Assembly: GCF_023276375.1 (NCBI RefSeq)
Contig: NZ_JALLPK010000001.1
Coordinates: 1,302,001 to 1,366,000 of the forward strand
DNA: 64,000 nucleotides
Source: Halocatena marina
Lineage (GTDB): Archaea; Halobacteriota; Halobacteria; Halobacteriales; Haloarculaceae
Direction of reading: 5' to 3'
A program made the translations under genes and the position numbers. Every line of letters begins with the position of its first letter. Position 1 is the stretch's first letter. The notes beneath the pieces are model-generated. The model was given only the letters and a program-made list of their open reading frames with translations, did no database searches and was not told the DNA's origin. Positions 47,041 through 56,590 of this stretch are shown one piece after another.

Positions 47041-47349
47041 GTGTCCCTGATGCTAACTCGTGTCATACTTTCACATTCCGAGGAACTGAGTAACTGGGGA
47101 CGCTTCCAAATCGATCAAAAACACTTTCGCGCGTGGCTTGTCCGATCTCACGCGTCGTTTACAGAGGGTGAACGGTTCGAGGAGTTCGTTGATACGGGAT
47201 GTTGTGGGGGTGCTCATTACATTGAATTCGTCGTTGTGAGCGTTGAGGGGAGCGGTCCCGTAACGAGCGAAACTGAAATTGAGTACACCGAACATCCTGG
47301 GTGTGATCTCGATGGCGGATGGGGAACACAACACGAAGCCAGACCATGA
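47041..47349 (+). CDS. Small haloarchaeal protein, unknown function
   Basis: 102 residues from a GTG (or 99 from the ATG three codons later). A motif VDTGCCGGAHYIEFVVVSV, with two adjacent cysteines and a histidine, then VTSETEIEYTEHPGCDLDGG. The Cys/His set could bind a metal. Codon use is like that of real genes here. Not recognised. No operon partner. Confidence 0.6.
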   Translation: MSLMLTRVILSHSEELSNWGRFQIDQKHFRAWLVRSHASFTEGERFEEFVDTGCCGGAHYIEFVVVSVEGSGPVTSETEIEYTEHPGCDLDGGWGTQHEARP

Positions 47350-48151
47350 TGTGCCGGGAGATCTGTGCATTTGAAAAAGACAACAGTCCATCGACAGATA
47401 CAATCTGACATTAACAAACATCACACCGTTTACAGTAGAAAGAACTTGTCAATAATGTTCTACACTGACCAAACGTCTTACCGCTTCGAGATTTTGGCAT
47501 CGTCGTCTGTGTAGAGAAATACTAGATATGCTGGTCATTGGATACTGACTGTGTCGTGTATACTATGCCCAACTCTATTCTCTGCTGAAGCTGTTACGGA
47601 CTCAACGCTAGAGACAAATACCACCTAATTAGAGCACCACTTGCTATCCATCATGGACATATCTCAGACGGACACCTTTCCATATAGGAATCCAGAATCG
47701 TAAATCTCCATGAATCAACCATATCTAGTGATACATGTATAATTGATCTTTATCCTTAGCTACAGTGTCTTAGATCCAATCCGAGATCTCAATTTCAACC
47801 CATCTGGTCCTACAATCCACGCAGCCTATGCGTTCACTTCGATCTCCTCAGATGTAGCACGAAGTATGGAAGAGGCATCTATTACCCGTCCGACCAAGCA
47901 ACGCACCACTGCGGATAGTAGATTTACTATTGTGCCATTCGGTTTAAGCATATAGTTACATTTTGGTGAGCGTAATTGAAGACCTCTGATGGCTGCAACT
48001 GTTTTCTCTCCATTGAACTGTATCGACTGTCCGAACCGATCAGCCGACAGATCTGATACCTCCAACTCATACGAGGACATCAGGCCATGCCCCTGCCAGA
48101 TCACGACCGACAATCAACACGTTCATGTTAGAAACCGTCCAGTAATCTGCC
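47350..48151. other. Long non-coding stretch
   Basis: AT-rich, stops in all frames; frames at 47743-47955 (+) and 47826-48113 (-) are antisense to each other and have no family signature. Confidence 0.45.
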
Positions 48152-48781
48152 ATGCGATCGTTTCACGCTCTCTTTGCTTTCCTTATTGGATTTGCTCCCC
48201 TCATACAACCGGTTGTTGGTAATGGTCTTGGTTCAGATACACAATACACCTACGAGATAACGCCGGTCAATATCTCTGATACTGAGTCGGTTGAATCAAT
48301 GTACCACCTGTCGGCGGTGGTCTATGGGACGGACTCACAAGTTGGCATGACTCGAGCGGCGGCGAGCACTACGGTGTCTCGGCCGAAAGAGACGATCAGT
48401 CCTGCTCTTAGCGGATTGATCGACGTGCAGTTTCTCGTGGACGATACCAAGGATCAGTACTACCGCGTTGACGCACGCATCGTCGATGATGAGTTCCGTC
48501 TCGGTGCTACTCCGGTATCGGCACGGACGGTCGCGGAAGAATTGGCTGTCGCTCCTGATACTACACCGACGACGATACGAGAGATACTAAATGGCGAGCC
48601 GGCGCATTTTTATCGGATATCTCCGACGCTGGTAGCGAAGGACGATCGCTTTCTATTGGTAGAACCAGCTAACACTGAATGTGTCGCAGATCCGTTGGCA
48701 GTGCCGAAACTGATCAGCTACGCATTCGGCGCGGCGCTGATGGTCTGGTCTATTGGAGTGAAAGCATATTTCGGGCAATGA
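48152..48781 (+). CDS. Exported, membrane-anchored protein, unknown
   Basis: 209 residues. A Sec signal (MRSFHALFAFLIGFAPLIQP), a central extracellular beta-rich domain (YTYEITPVNISDTESVESMY, then FYRISPTLVAKDDRFLLVEP) and a C-terminal membrane helix (KLISYAFGAALMVWSIGVKA) give a type I anchored surface protein. No recognised family. Single gene. Confidence 0.75.
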   Translation: MRSFHALFAFLIGFAPLIQPVVGNGLGSDTQYTYEITPVNISDTESVESMYHLSAVVYGTDSQVGMTRAAASTTVSRPKETISPALSGLIDVQFLVDDTKDQYYRVDARIVDDEFRLGATPVSARTVAEELAVAPDTTPTTIREILNGEPAHFYRISPTLVAKDDRFLLVEPANTECVADPLAVPKLISYAFGAALMVWSIGVKAYFGQ

Positions 48782-49159
48782 ATGGCGGACGCTTGTTTGC
48801 CTATCAACCGCCGCTACACATCACGATGTAGTACGATCCGGGATCAGTGGCGCGAAAATGGTTGTGCACCGCGTTCTACGTGAGAATTAAGGCGCATAAC
48901 ACTCTGTTTATTTGTTAATCTATAACACTATCCGACTAATTGACTTATATGATATAATAATGATCTAGAAAACAACCCAGTATACAGGAGTCCGAGGATT
49001 ATTACGCCGTAACACTTCTACCCAATCGAAATATAATATAACTTCTTAATATTTTCCATATGGTTGTCCGTTCCGTAGCGTGTATTCAAGCTATTTCAAT
49101 ATAATGGCCGGAGCATTCACAAAACACTGATCTTTCGTCAGACGGATACGACAACGAGA
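48782..49159. other. AT-rich promoter region
   Basis: No gene; dense A/T tracts upstream of the acyl-CoA synthetase presumably include its promoter. Confidence 0.45.
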
Positions 49160-51145
49160 ATGGCTTCTACAGATGATGATCCCATGTTGGGCTGGCGTGA
49201 GGCAGAACAAAAACGCAGAAATGAGGACGACCCAGTCCTTGAGATGTCTACAATCGGCCGGTTATTCGAAGGAAGCACCAGCCGTAATCGCAATCAAGAG
49301 GCCCAACTCTACAAGGGAGGCGTGTACGATCGCTCATTAGTGTCAGAGGGTGTGATTGATCCCTCACCTCCCGAACGATATTCATCGATTACCTACAACG
49401 TGATGCAGCACATCGTTCACAATCTCGCGGCGGGATTCCGTGATCTTGGCATTGAGCCGGGGGATCGGGTCGGTATTTTTTCGAGTACGCGTATGGAATG
49501 GGCGCAGGTCGACTTTGCACTGCAGGTCTGTGGTGCCGTTGTGACGACAGTGTACGCTGGTTCTTCCCCAGAGCAGGCACAGTATCTTCTCGACGATCCT
49601 AACGCCACAGCGGTTATTGTCGAAAACGAGACGCTCTTAGAGCGCGTGATGGCTGTCGAAGACGAACTTGATCTCTCATTTATCGCATCGATAGATGAGC
49701 TCACTCTGTATGATGACAGAGAAGACATCACCACTCTTGGAAAGGTTCACAAAAGAGGCGAAGAGATCTCGTGGCCGCTGAAGCTCGAACGGTGGCTTAG
49801 CTCACGGGATGTCGACGATCTTGCGAGCATTATCTACACGTCCGGAACGACAGGCAAACCGAAAGGCGTCGAGCTCACGCACCGGCAGTTCAGATCGAAC
49901 GTCAACCAAATCAGAAAGCGTCTCGGGCCACGACCAGACAAACCGGATGATCTGCCCGTCTTCGACCCAAGCATGACATCGGTCTCGTTTCTGCCATTAG
50001 CTCACGTGTTCGAACGCACTGCCGGTCATTATCTCATGTTTGCATCCGGGGTGTCTGTTGCGTATGCCGAATCGGCTGACACTGTAGCCAACGACCTCGG
50101 TATCGTTCAACCGGATCTAGCAACGAGCGTTCCCCGGGTCTACGAACGTATCTACGATAGCATGCAAGAGCAGGCGGGTGAATCTCCGATCAAAAAACGG
50201 ATCTTCGATTGGGCGGTCGGTATTGCCCGCGAAGAAGCCCGATCCGATACCCATGGGCGTATTCACCGAATCAAGCACTCGATTGCCGATCGATTGGTGT
50301 ACAGCAACGTGAAAGAGCAGCTGGGCGGGAATATCGACATGTTCATCAGTGGTGGGGGAAGCCTCTCGAAAGATCTCGCTGAACTGTTCATGGGAATGGG
50401 TCTCCCAATCGCAGAGGGATACGGCCTCACCGAAGCCGCTCCTGTCGTGAGTGTGAATCCAATCGAAGATATCCGTCCCGGGACACTCGGACCGCCGTTG
50501 ACCGGAATAGATGTCACGTTCGATGATACCTCGATCGATGATGAACGAAAGCGCCGTGCCTCGGGTAAAATCGGGGAGTTGCTGGTTCGTGGACCGAATG
50601 TGACGGAGAAGTATTGGAATAATCCAGAAGCCACAGAGAAAGCGTTCACCGGCGACTGGATTCACACAGGAGACATCGTCGAACAGACAAGTGACGGCTA
50701 CCTCATCTTCCACGATCGACTCAAACAGATTCTTGTTCTTTCGACCGGGAAGAATGTCACGCCTGTCCCGATTGAGGATGCCTTCTCCACCAGTAATCGA
50801 GTTGAGCAGATCATGGTCATTGGGGACAACGAGAAGTTCGTCAGCGCGCTCATAGTCCCGAATTTCGACGCGATCGAACGGTGGAGAGGAGAAAAGAGCA
50901 TTTCCCTGCCCGAAAGTCGTGCTGCTATCTGTCAGAACGATCGCGTTGGTGAGTGGATTCTCGAAGATGTCAATACGATCAACGAGCAGTTCGAAGCCGA
51001 AGAGCAGATCAAGATGTTCGAACTCGTTCCCGAGGAATGGACACCCGAAAATGATATGCTTACACCATCAATGAAGAAAAAGCGCAGAAATATTCTCGAA
51101 AAGTACGCGGGACAGGTCGATCGGATATACGAAAGGGCCGGATAA
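49160..51145 (+). CDS. Long-chain fatty acid-CoA ligase
   Basis: 661 residues, FAA1-type AMP-forming acyl-CoA synthetase. The AMP-binding signature IIYTSGTTGKPKGVELTH lies near residue 223-240, followed by SFLPLAHVFERTAGHYLMF, YGLTEAAPVVSVNP and WIHTGDIVEQTSDGYL, then DRLKQILVLSTGKNVTP near the C-terminal domain. It activates fatty acids to acyl-CoA for degradation or uptake. Haloarchaeal membranes lack fatty-acid lipids, so it serves catabolism. Single gene. Confidence 0.95.
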   Translation: MASTDDDPMLGWREAEQKRRNEDDPVLEMSTIGRLFEGSTSRNRNQEAQLYKGGVYDRSLVSEGVIDPSPPERYSSITYNVMQHIVHNLAAGFRDLGIEPGDRVGIFSSTRMEWAQVDFALQVCGAVVTTVYAGSSPEQAQYLLDDPNATAVIVENETLLERVMAVEDELDLSFIASIDELTLYDDREDITTLGKVHKRGEEISWPLKLERWLSSRDVDDLASIIYTSGTTGKPKGVELTHRQFRSNVNQIRKRLGPRPDKPDDLPVFDPSMTSVSFLPLAHVFERTAGHYLMFASGVSVAYAESADTVANDLGIVQPDLATSVPRVYERIYDSMQEQAGESPIKKRIFDWAVGIAREEARSDTHGRIHRIKHSIADRLVYSNVKEQLGGNIDMFISGGGSLSKDLAELFMGMGLPIAEGYGLTEAAPVVSVNPIEDIRPGTLGPPLTGIDVTFDDTSIDDERKRRASGKIGELLVRGPNVTEKYWNNPEATEKAFTGDWIHTGDIVEQTSDGYLIFHDRLKQILVLSTGKNVTPVPIEDAFSTSNRVEQIMVIGDNEKFVSALIVPNFDAIERWRGEKSISLPESRAAICQNDRVGEWILEDVNTINEQFEAEEQIKMFELVPEEWTPENDMLTPSMKKKRRNILEKYAGQVDRIYERAG

Positions 51146-51277
51146 TACGATCACGAAACGCTAACTGTCAAACTGAAACGAATTTTAATTACTTTACGAT
51201 CGCCGGCTGTGTGAGTGGTTTGTCACTTACTACTCAGTAGATGTATGGTCAGTTGGCTGTTGGTTGTGATGTTGAAT

Positions 51278-52636
51278 CTACGTCCGTTTGATTCGACCTT
51301 CGAGTTCTGGGTCGAGTCCGTTTTCTCGGACGTATTCCGCGAGTACTTCGTGCTGTCGCCCAAACGATTGTGCTTCGTTTGAAGGGCAGTCGAACGAACA
51401 AAAGAAATTTTCGGGGGCTGCAACGGTATACTGAGTCGAGGGATCAACTGCAACGCCACCGACTGTGGCTTCTTTCACTCGTCGCTGAGTATCGTCGAAC
51501 GTGACTGTACAGCCGCTCACGTGAAGGTGCCAATAGTTCGGATTCGAGGGATAGACGATCTCACCTCCGGAGGCGAGCATGTTGTACAGCGTCGTACCGG
51601 ATACTGTTGTCCGCACGACAGCCATATCGAACGGCAATAGACTCACGAGATCAGCCACTTCCACAACTCCCTGAAGCGTTGTTCCCCGTATTCCCGAGCT
51701 GTGTTGTAACCCAACATCGCTGTTCGTCTTCCACCGGTATGCATCGGTAATGGCGTTTCCAAGCCGTGACTCACCCAGATACCGAGTCTCTGTCGATTGA
51801 ACGATTGGATCAGATATCGTGGCGACGACTTCGTTCAATCCAGCGCGTTCGTGCAGCTCGTGAAACCGCCGTTCGATAGTCCGATCGATCGTGCAATGAG
51901 TGACCGGATGATGCTTGACAGTCCATTCGCCAGTAAAGCGCAGTTCAGAGAGATCTTTTCCTTCACCAGTTGTTCGCACGAGTAATGTCTCGGCTAGTCG
52001 ATCGATTCGTGGGGCACCGTGTTCGTGTCCACCGAGGATCACGTCGATATCGACTGCTCGGGCGAGATCATCGTCGTCGCTGAACGAGCGTCCTTTCGAT
52101 TTACCGAGGTGAGAGACACAGATGATCAGATCGACTGCCTCGTTTTTGAGGGCTTTGACGGCCTCCTTGGCTGCCGCGATCGGATCGGTGAACGACAACG
52201 ATCGTGCCTCGGGCGAACTCATATCTGTGTTTGGATGAGCGAGTCCGAACAGCCCGAGACGATAACCAGCTCGTTCGATAACTGTCCACGGAACGATTCC
52301 AGCATTCCGGCCGAAACGCTTTCCGTGCGCATAGGCGTTCGCGCAGATCCAACGTTGGGGAGCACTATTGATGACAGAAAAGAGTGTCTCCAGTCCATAA
52401 TCGAAGTCGTGGTTTCCAACGGTATCGATGTCCGGCTCGATCCTGGTGAACAATTCGATAGCCTGATGACCATCTGTGAGGAGTCCGAGTCCGCTGGGAG
52501 CAATGTTATCACCGGCCCCAACGATTACAGTGTTCTCATCGCGCAAGACGTCGATCAGACCGGCAAACATTCCAATGCGTTTCGGATCGTCGTACGTATC
52601 TTCGAGATCTGCATAATGGAGGATTCGAAGCGTCAT
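51278..52636 (-). CDS. 5'-nucleotidase/UshA-like metallophosphatase
   Basis: 452 residues. N-terminal metallophosphatase domain (1-250): ILHYADLEDTYDD, GAGDNIAPS, GNHDFDYG, CVSHLGKSKG and GGHEHGAP. C-terminal 5'-nucleotidase domain (about 270-440): LGNAITDAYRW, VSLLPFDMAVVRTTVSG and NPNYWHLHVSGCTVTFD. The first metal motif is DLE where most family members have DLH, so one metal ligand is changed from His to Glu. No signal peptide, so it would be cytoplasmic. It probably hydrolyses nucleotides or related phosphate esters. Confidence 0.92.
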   Translation of the reverse strand: MTLRILHYADLEDTYDDPKRIGMFAGLIDVLRDENTVIVGAGDNIAPSGLGLLTDGHQAIELFTRIEPDIDTVGNHDFDYGLETLFSVINSAPQRWICANAYAHGKRFGRNAGIVPWTVIERAGYRLGLFGLAHPNTDMSSPEARSLSFTDPIAAAKEAVKALKNEAVDLIICVSHLGKSKGRSFSDDDDLARAVDIDVILGGHEHGAPRIDRLAETLLVRTTGEGKDLSELRFTGEWTVKHHPVTHCTIDRTIERRFHELHERAGLNEVVATISDPIVQSTETRYLGESRLGNAITDAYRWKTNSDVGLQHSSGIRGTTLQGVVEVADLVSLLPFDMAVVRTTVSGTTLYNMLASGGEIVYPSNPNYWHLHVSGCTVTFDDTQRRVKEATVGGVAVDPSTQYTVAAPENFFCSFDCPSNEAQSFGRQHEVLAEYVRENGLDPELEGRIKRT

Positions 52637-52873
52637 TTGCTTCTGTGCTGATCGACATCACGAGGTTAAATGATTGGTTGATCGCAACTGGATAGGCCGA
52701 TTCAACCACCGTCTGAGTGCTGTCTTCGTCGAGGGATCTCGCCCACGTTATCGCTAACACAATGGGTAAATAAAGGAACATTCCGATTTTGTAACTGACC
52801 TTGTTGTGGACAGAGATGCGTACACGAGACAATAACGAAACCAGAGCTTCACTGACCACCAGCTGACTGGTAC

Positions 52874-53248
52874 CTACGACAGATAAGCGGTGATATCTGT
52901 CGATGATATCATTCCGATGTAATCGTCCGTGGCGACCGGAAGATGACTAATGCGGAAGTTCTCCATCATCGCCGCTGCTTCTCTGAGTTGCAGATTCGGC
53001 GGTACTGTCTCGACGGATTCGGTCATCACATCCGCAACCGCTACCTGTGACGTATCCATCCCCTGAGCGACTGCTTCGAGGATATCTGTACTGGTGACGA
53101 TCGACGGCGGCGCAGTCGTCACGAGCAATGCGCTAATGTTTTTCTCGCGCATTTTCTCTGCTGCTGTGACCAACGGTGTATCCGCCGAGACCGTCTCGAG
53201 CGGAGTCGACATTATGTCTTTGACGAGCGCTTGGTTGTGTGACGTCAC
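52874..53248 (-). CDS. Tandem CBS-domain protein
   Basis: About 124 residues from the GTG at 53248. A TATA-like ATTTTATTTTTT at 53271-53282 fits a leaderless start there; the frame also reaches a TTG six codons earlier. Two CBS motifs: VKDIMSTPLETVSADTPLV with ALLVTTAPPSIVTSTDIL, and VADVMTESVETVPPNLQL with HLPVATDDYIGMISSTDI. A stand-alone CBS pair senses adenine nucleotides and regulates a partner, which cannot be named here. Confidence 0.9.
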   Translation of the reverse strand: MTSHNQALVKDIMSTPLETVSADTPLVTAAEKMREKNISALLVTTAPPSIVTSTDILEAVAQGMDTSQVAVADVMTESVETVPPNLQLREAAAMMENFRISHLPVATDDYIGMISSTDITAYLS

Positions 53249-53455
53249 ATACGTACCACTGTGCAAGGGGATTTTATTTTTTCGTCGCCATCAACGTTCA
53301 ACCACTCTGTCCACAAAACCACTAATTTTCAACACGTAAGTAAAAATCTAATGTATTTCAGATGTTATTTTGTGGTTCTGTGGCGATCGCCCAATTAACA
53401 GATGCGGGAAGCATTGTATTCCAGAGACAAGGAACGATGACCGGCCAATAGAGAG

Positions 53456-53716
53456 TTAATCTTCAGCCTGTGCGTGATTTCGATTCGACGGTTGCTGTGA
53501 AACGCTCACTGTCTCGTCGGCGACCGCCTCTGTTCGGAGAACCGGCTGGCGTTCGAGTTCAACGACGAGTCCGACCGTACATACGACACACATGATCGAC
53601 GTGGGGAGACCGAGCACCACGAATGACTGGGGTGTGTCGGGTCCTCCGATAATAATAAGAAGCGGAGTGAGCAGTCCGATGAGGACGCCCCAAATGACGC
53701 GATCACTAGCCCAGTC
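53456..53716 (-). pseudogene. C-terminal remnant of a BCCT-family transporter
   Basis: An uninterrupted frame of about 87 codons with no start: DWASDRVIWGVLIGLLTPLL, then IIIGGPDTPQSFVVLGLPTS and an acidic-polar tail ending NHAQAED. The WG--IG--T-LL-I-GG and GLP pattern is the last transmembrane region of betaine/choline/carnitine transporters. Upstream the reading frame is lost and the rest of the roughly 500-residue protein is missing. Confidence 0.65.
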
Positions 53717-53858
53717 GTCAGTGCAATGGTACCCACTCGCCGAAATCCCTCAGTTGTACTCAAGTCCGGTCGTGAACTGTATGATACCGAAGCCAAGTGA
53801 CACACAGATGTCACCGATGAAGATCACCATGACATGCAATCGACGAATGCGTACCACA

Positions 53859-54179
53859 TCACTGTTGGCACGTTTGGAAGTCCCTCGGCGCGAAAAGATC
53901 GCCCTCAGAGATTTGCTGACCAACACCGTCTGTATCGACCTTCTCACCGAGGTTGCTCACTCGATAGATTGCTTTGTGACCGAGGATGTAGTTGCTCAAC
54001 GGGTGATCGCCACGCCACACGTGTAACTCTGAGTCACAGACGTTCGTTCGCTCGACTTTAGTAACAACAGCGTCTGCCCCTGGTTCCGGAACGGGGTGTT
54101 CTCGGAATTCGATATCTTTCGACCCATTAACGTAGACCGGCTGCCCGACCTCGTGGACAGTCGAGTCACGCAGGCTCAT
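53859..54179 (-). pseudogene. N-terminal remnant of a zinc-type alcohol dehydrogenase
   Basis: About 105 codons: FREHPVPEPGADAVVTKVER, then NVCDSELHVWRGDHPLSNYI and LGHKAIYRVSNLGEKV, the GroES-like opening of medium-chain dehydrogenases. The zinc-site GHE reads GHK. It ends at a stop after FAPRDFQTCQQ, well short of the usual 350 residues; the coenzyme domain is missing. Confidence 0.68.
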
Positions 54180-55573
54180 ACCGTGGTATCCTCTTCCCTT
54201 TCCGACTCAGATTGCCGTTCTTTCATCACGATGTCAAGGAACTCACCAATAACTCTAGTGTTGTCAAGTTATACTCTGAACATGATAATTTCGCCATCGT
54301 CATTGAACACTATAATATCACATGGCGGAACACCTTCTGCGGACCGGCCTGCACTACTGTATATTTGACAGAGTCGACAGCAGTGCGAAAGTCCTCGATT
54401 TGTATGAATGTACTAAATGTACGTATCGAGCGTGTGTCTTGTGGTTTGTGGCCCTGAGAATGCTTCTATCTCCCCAAGATAAAAGACACTCATCATCGAT
54501 TTTTCGGATGGGACAAACGATGCTGCGATCGGACCTTTACTTTTTCATTGAAGACAAATTAAGCATTCCTGATTATTCTGTATCAACAGTTGGTCTGTGA
54601 CGTCCTGTGCCTTGTTGATTGTGAGAATAACAATATACTACCAACGATGATTGAGTCAGATCGTTTAATCTGGTGGCGATACCGACGAGATACCTATTTT
54701 CATACAATCACTGGCAATGGATAGGATAGATTCAGAATAAAAACATATTTTTAACATTATTACACCAATCGAAATACATTCGTGACTGTTTTGGTTCGTT
54801 CCTATTGTTCATAATAGTGAGAGAGATCGATACTGACGTGGAAAATATAGGCCAGAGATGTCTTTTGATAGAACCATTAACCGATCTCAGACGATACTGG
54901 TAGAGAAGATCTGTAACTACGTGATTCAATATTTTGATCGGGGAATGTCTTCACCCGTATCTTTGACATCTATCGAACCACACATCGTCAATCACGTAAA
55001 ATGATGGATTTTCTATAACTGGTTCGATTCAGATACACCGGCGTCGGCGATAGAAAACAGAAAGCTGTCACTGAATTCCTGAGAAAGGAATCATTGAGCC
55101 ACACTACTATTATATTCACATTATCATCGTTTACGCGGCACTCGGTACTATCACACAAGCGAATTTCCCAGTGATCGCTTACTGCGGGTCCGACTCCGCT
55201 CTCGAATGAATCGCTAGGGACCCCAGTACCCAGTGCCCGTACTCTTCTTTCTATCAAAAAATTCGGCTTGCACCAGCGTGCCAGTGGTCGCACTCTAGAT
55301 CCGTCTGTGAATTGTATATTGGATGTCAGAAAACACATTTGTAATTGCGTGGTGACGATGAATCTTGAGGAATACAATAATACGACCGGTCTGTTTTAGC
55401 TCACTGGAAGCTCCAGCACCGATAATCACGGTTGTAATTGAATTGTAATAGATAGTTCATATACGACAGTAAACATATATAATACCCTACTATTACAGTA
55501 GTATTCCTGTAATATCCCCTCACACCACCATTGAATATGGCAATATGAATGCTTGTCTGAATTCAGAATTGGA
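54180..55573. other. Long decayed or non-coding stretch
   Basis: No intact gene. On the - strand, 54210-54440 can be read as broken pieces of a small protein (EDFRTAVDSVKYTVVQAGPQ, then NDDGEIIMFRV and NTRVIGEFLDIVMKE), separated by a frame change and an in-frame stop, suggesting another remnant next to the dehydrogenase fragment. The rest shows nothing. Confidence 0.4.
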
Positions 55574-55936
55574 ATGCGTCACATAACCGTATCCAGACGA
55601 CCTGGTTGTTCGGTTCCAGTCAGTGTCAACTCCAAGGTGTCCACCGATCATCTGTGCGTCGATAAATTGTCTCTCGTATCACCAGCCACCTCGTTAGCGA
55701 TACAAGCAGAATCATCACCGAGATTCGGAGTTGCCTGTATCGATGAGACGTACGTTTTCGGCACTTCGACGAGCGATACGCGCTGGCAAATTGCCGCTTA
55801 CCCACGTGAACCCCGGATCGCCTTGTTTTCCGTGGGGAATCTCCGTCGCGTCTTCAGGGTCGTGAACACGGACGGTGAGGGCGTTCGTGTCGCCCCTGAG
55901 CGTATCACTGACATCGAATACGAATATTTACGATAG
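55574..55936 (+). CDS. Possible small haloarchaeal protein, unknown
   Basis: About 120 residues from the ATG at 55574; a TTG lies seven codons earlier. Codon use resembles real genes, and the end (PRIALFSVGNLRRVFRVVNT, then VRVAPERITDIEYEYLR) looks like an ordinary folded domain. No family recognised and no operon partner. Confidence 0.4.
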   Translation: MRHITVSRRPGCSVPVSVNSKVSTDHLCVDKLSLVSPATSLAIQAESSPRFGVACIDETYVFGTSTSDTRWQIAAYPREPRIALFSVGNLRRVFRVVNTDGEGVRVAPERITDIEYEYLR

Positions 55937-56590
55937 AACAGTTTCAACCATCATTATTTCATATGGGTTTTCTTTATTAGGATGGAATTCAGAGCACGAT
56001 AGCCAATTTTTCACCAGCCAATACGATAAATATACATTAGAAGTGAATGCACATAGTGAATAGAGTCTGCTCGTCCAAGCTATTGCTCAGAAAGCGAGCG
56101 CACTGTCCACTCCATTCCAATACGGGGCTCGTGACCTGTCTACGACTCAATCAGAGGTTGATCGTGTGTGATTGTACGACGTGAGGTACGCATTTCTCCG
56201 GGAACTGTCCCCTTAACGCTTCTCTGAACGATCCATCTCCGTTCTGGAATAGAGCCAGTTTCTGATTGTAGAGGATAGAGTGATGTGTCTGTAACGGATG
56301 ATTGCTGTCGTCAGTCCTAAAACGAGACATACAGAATGAAAATACAACCAACTGATAAATTTCGGTGGTATTATTGATAAACGGGCATCCACCGGGTAAA
56401 GTTGAGTGAGCATATTTTTTCAATTATTCCTTTTGTTGTGGCATTTTATGAAGTAGGTGTTATAAAATTATATATTGAAATTTTCCATCGGGATAGTAGG
56501 TGTATCGGAATTCAACTAATAAAATATCCTCAAAGAACTACAATAATTCGTTACCGAAGTTTAAATCCTTTCAGTCACACCTTCCCCATG
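55937..56590. other. AT-rich non-coding stretch
   Basis: No recognisable gene; stops in all frames. Confidence 0.45.

Noticed and set aside
54322..54600. Open frame on + strand over the decay zone
   Set aside because: The opposite strand shows more protein-like pieces; this frame has no family signature.
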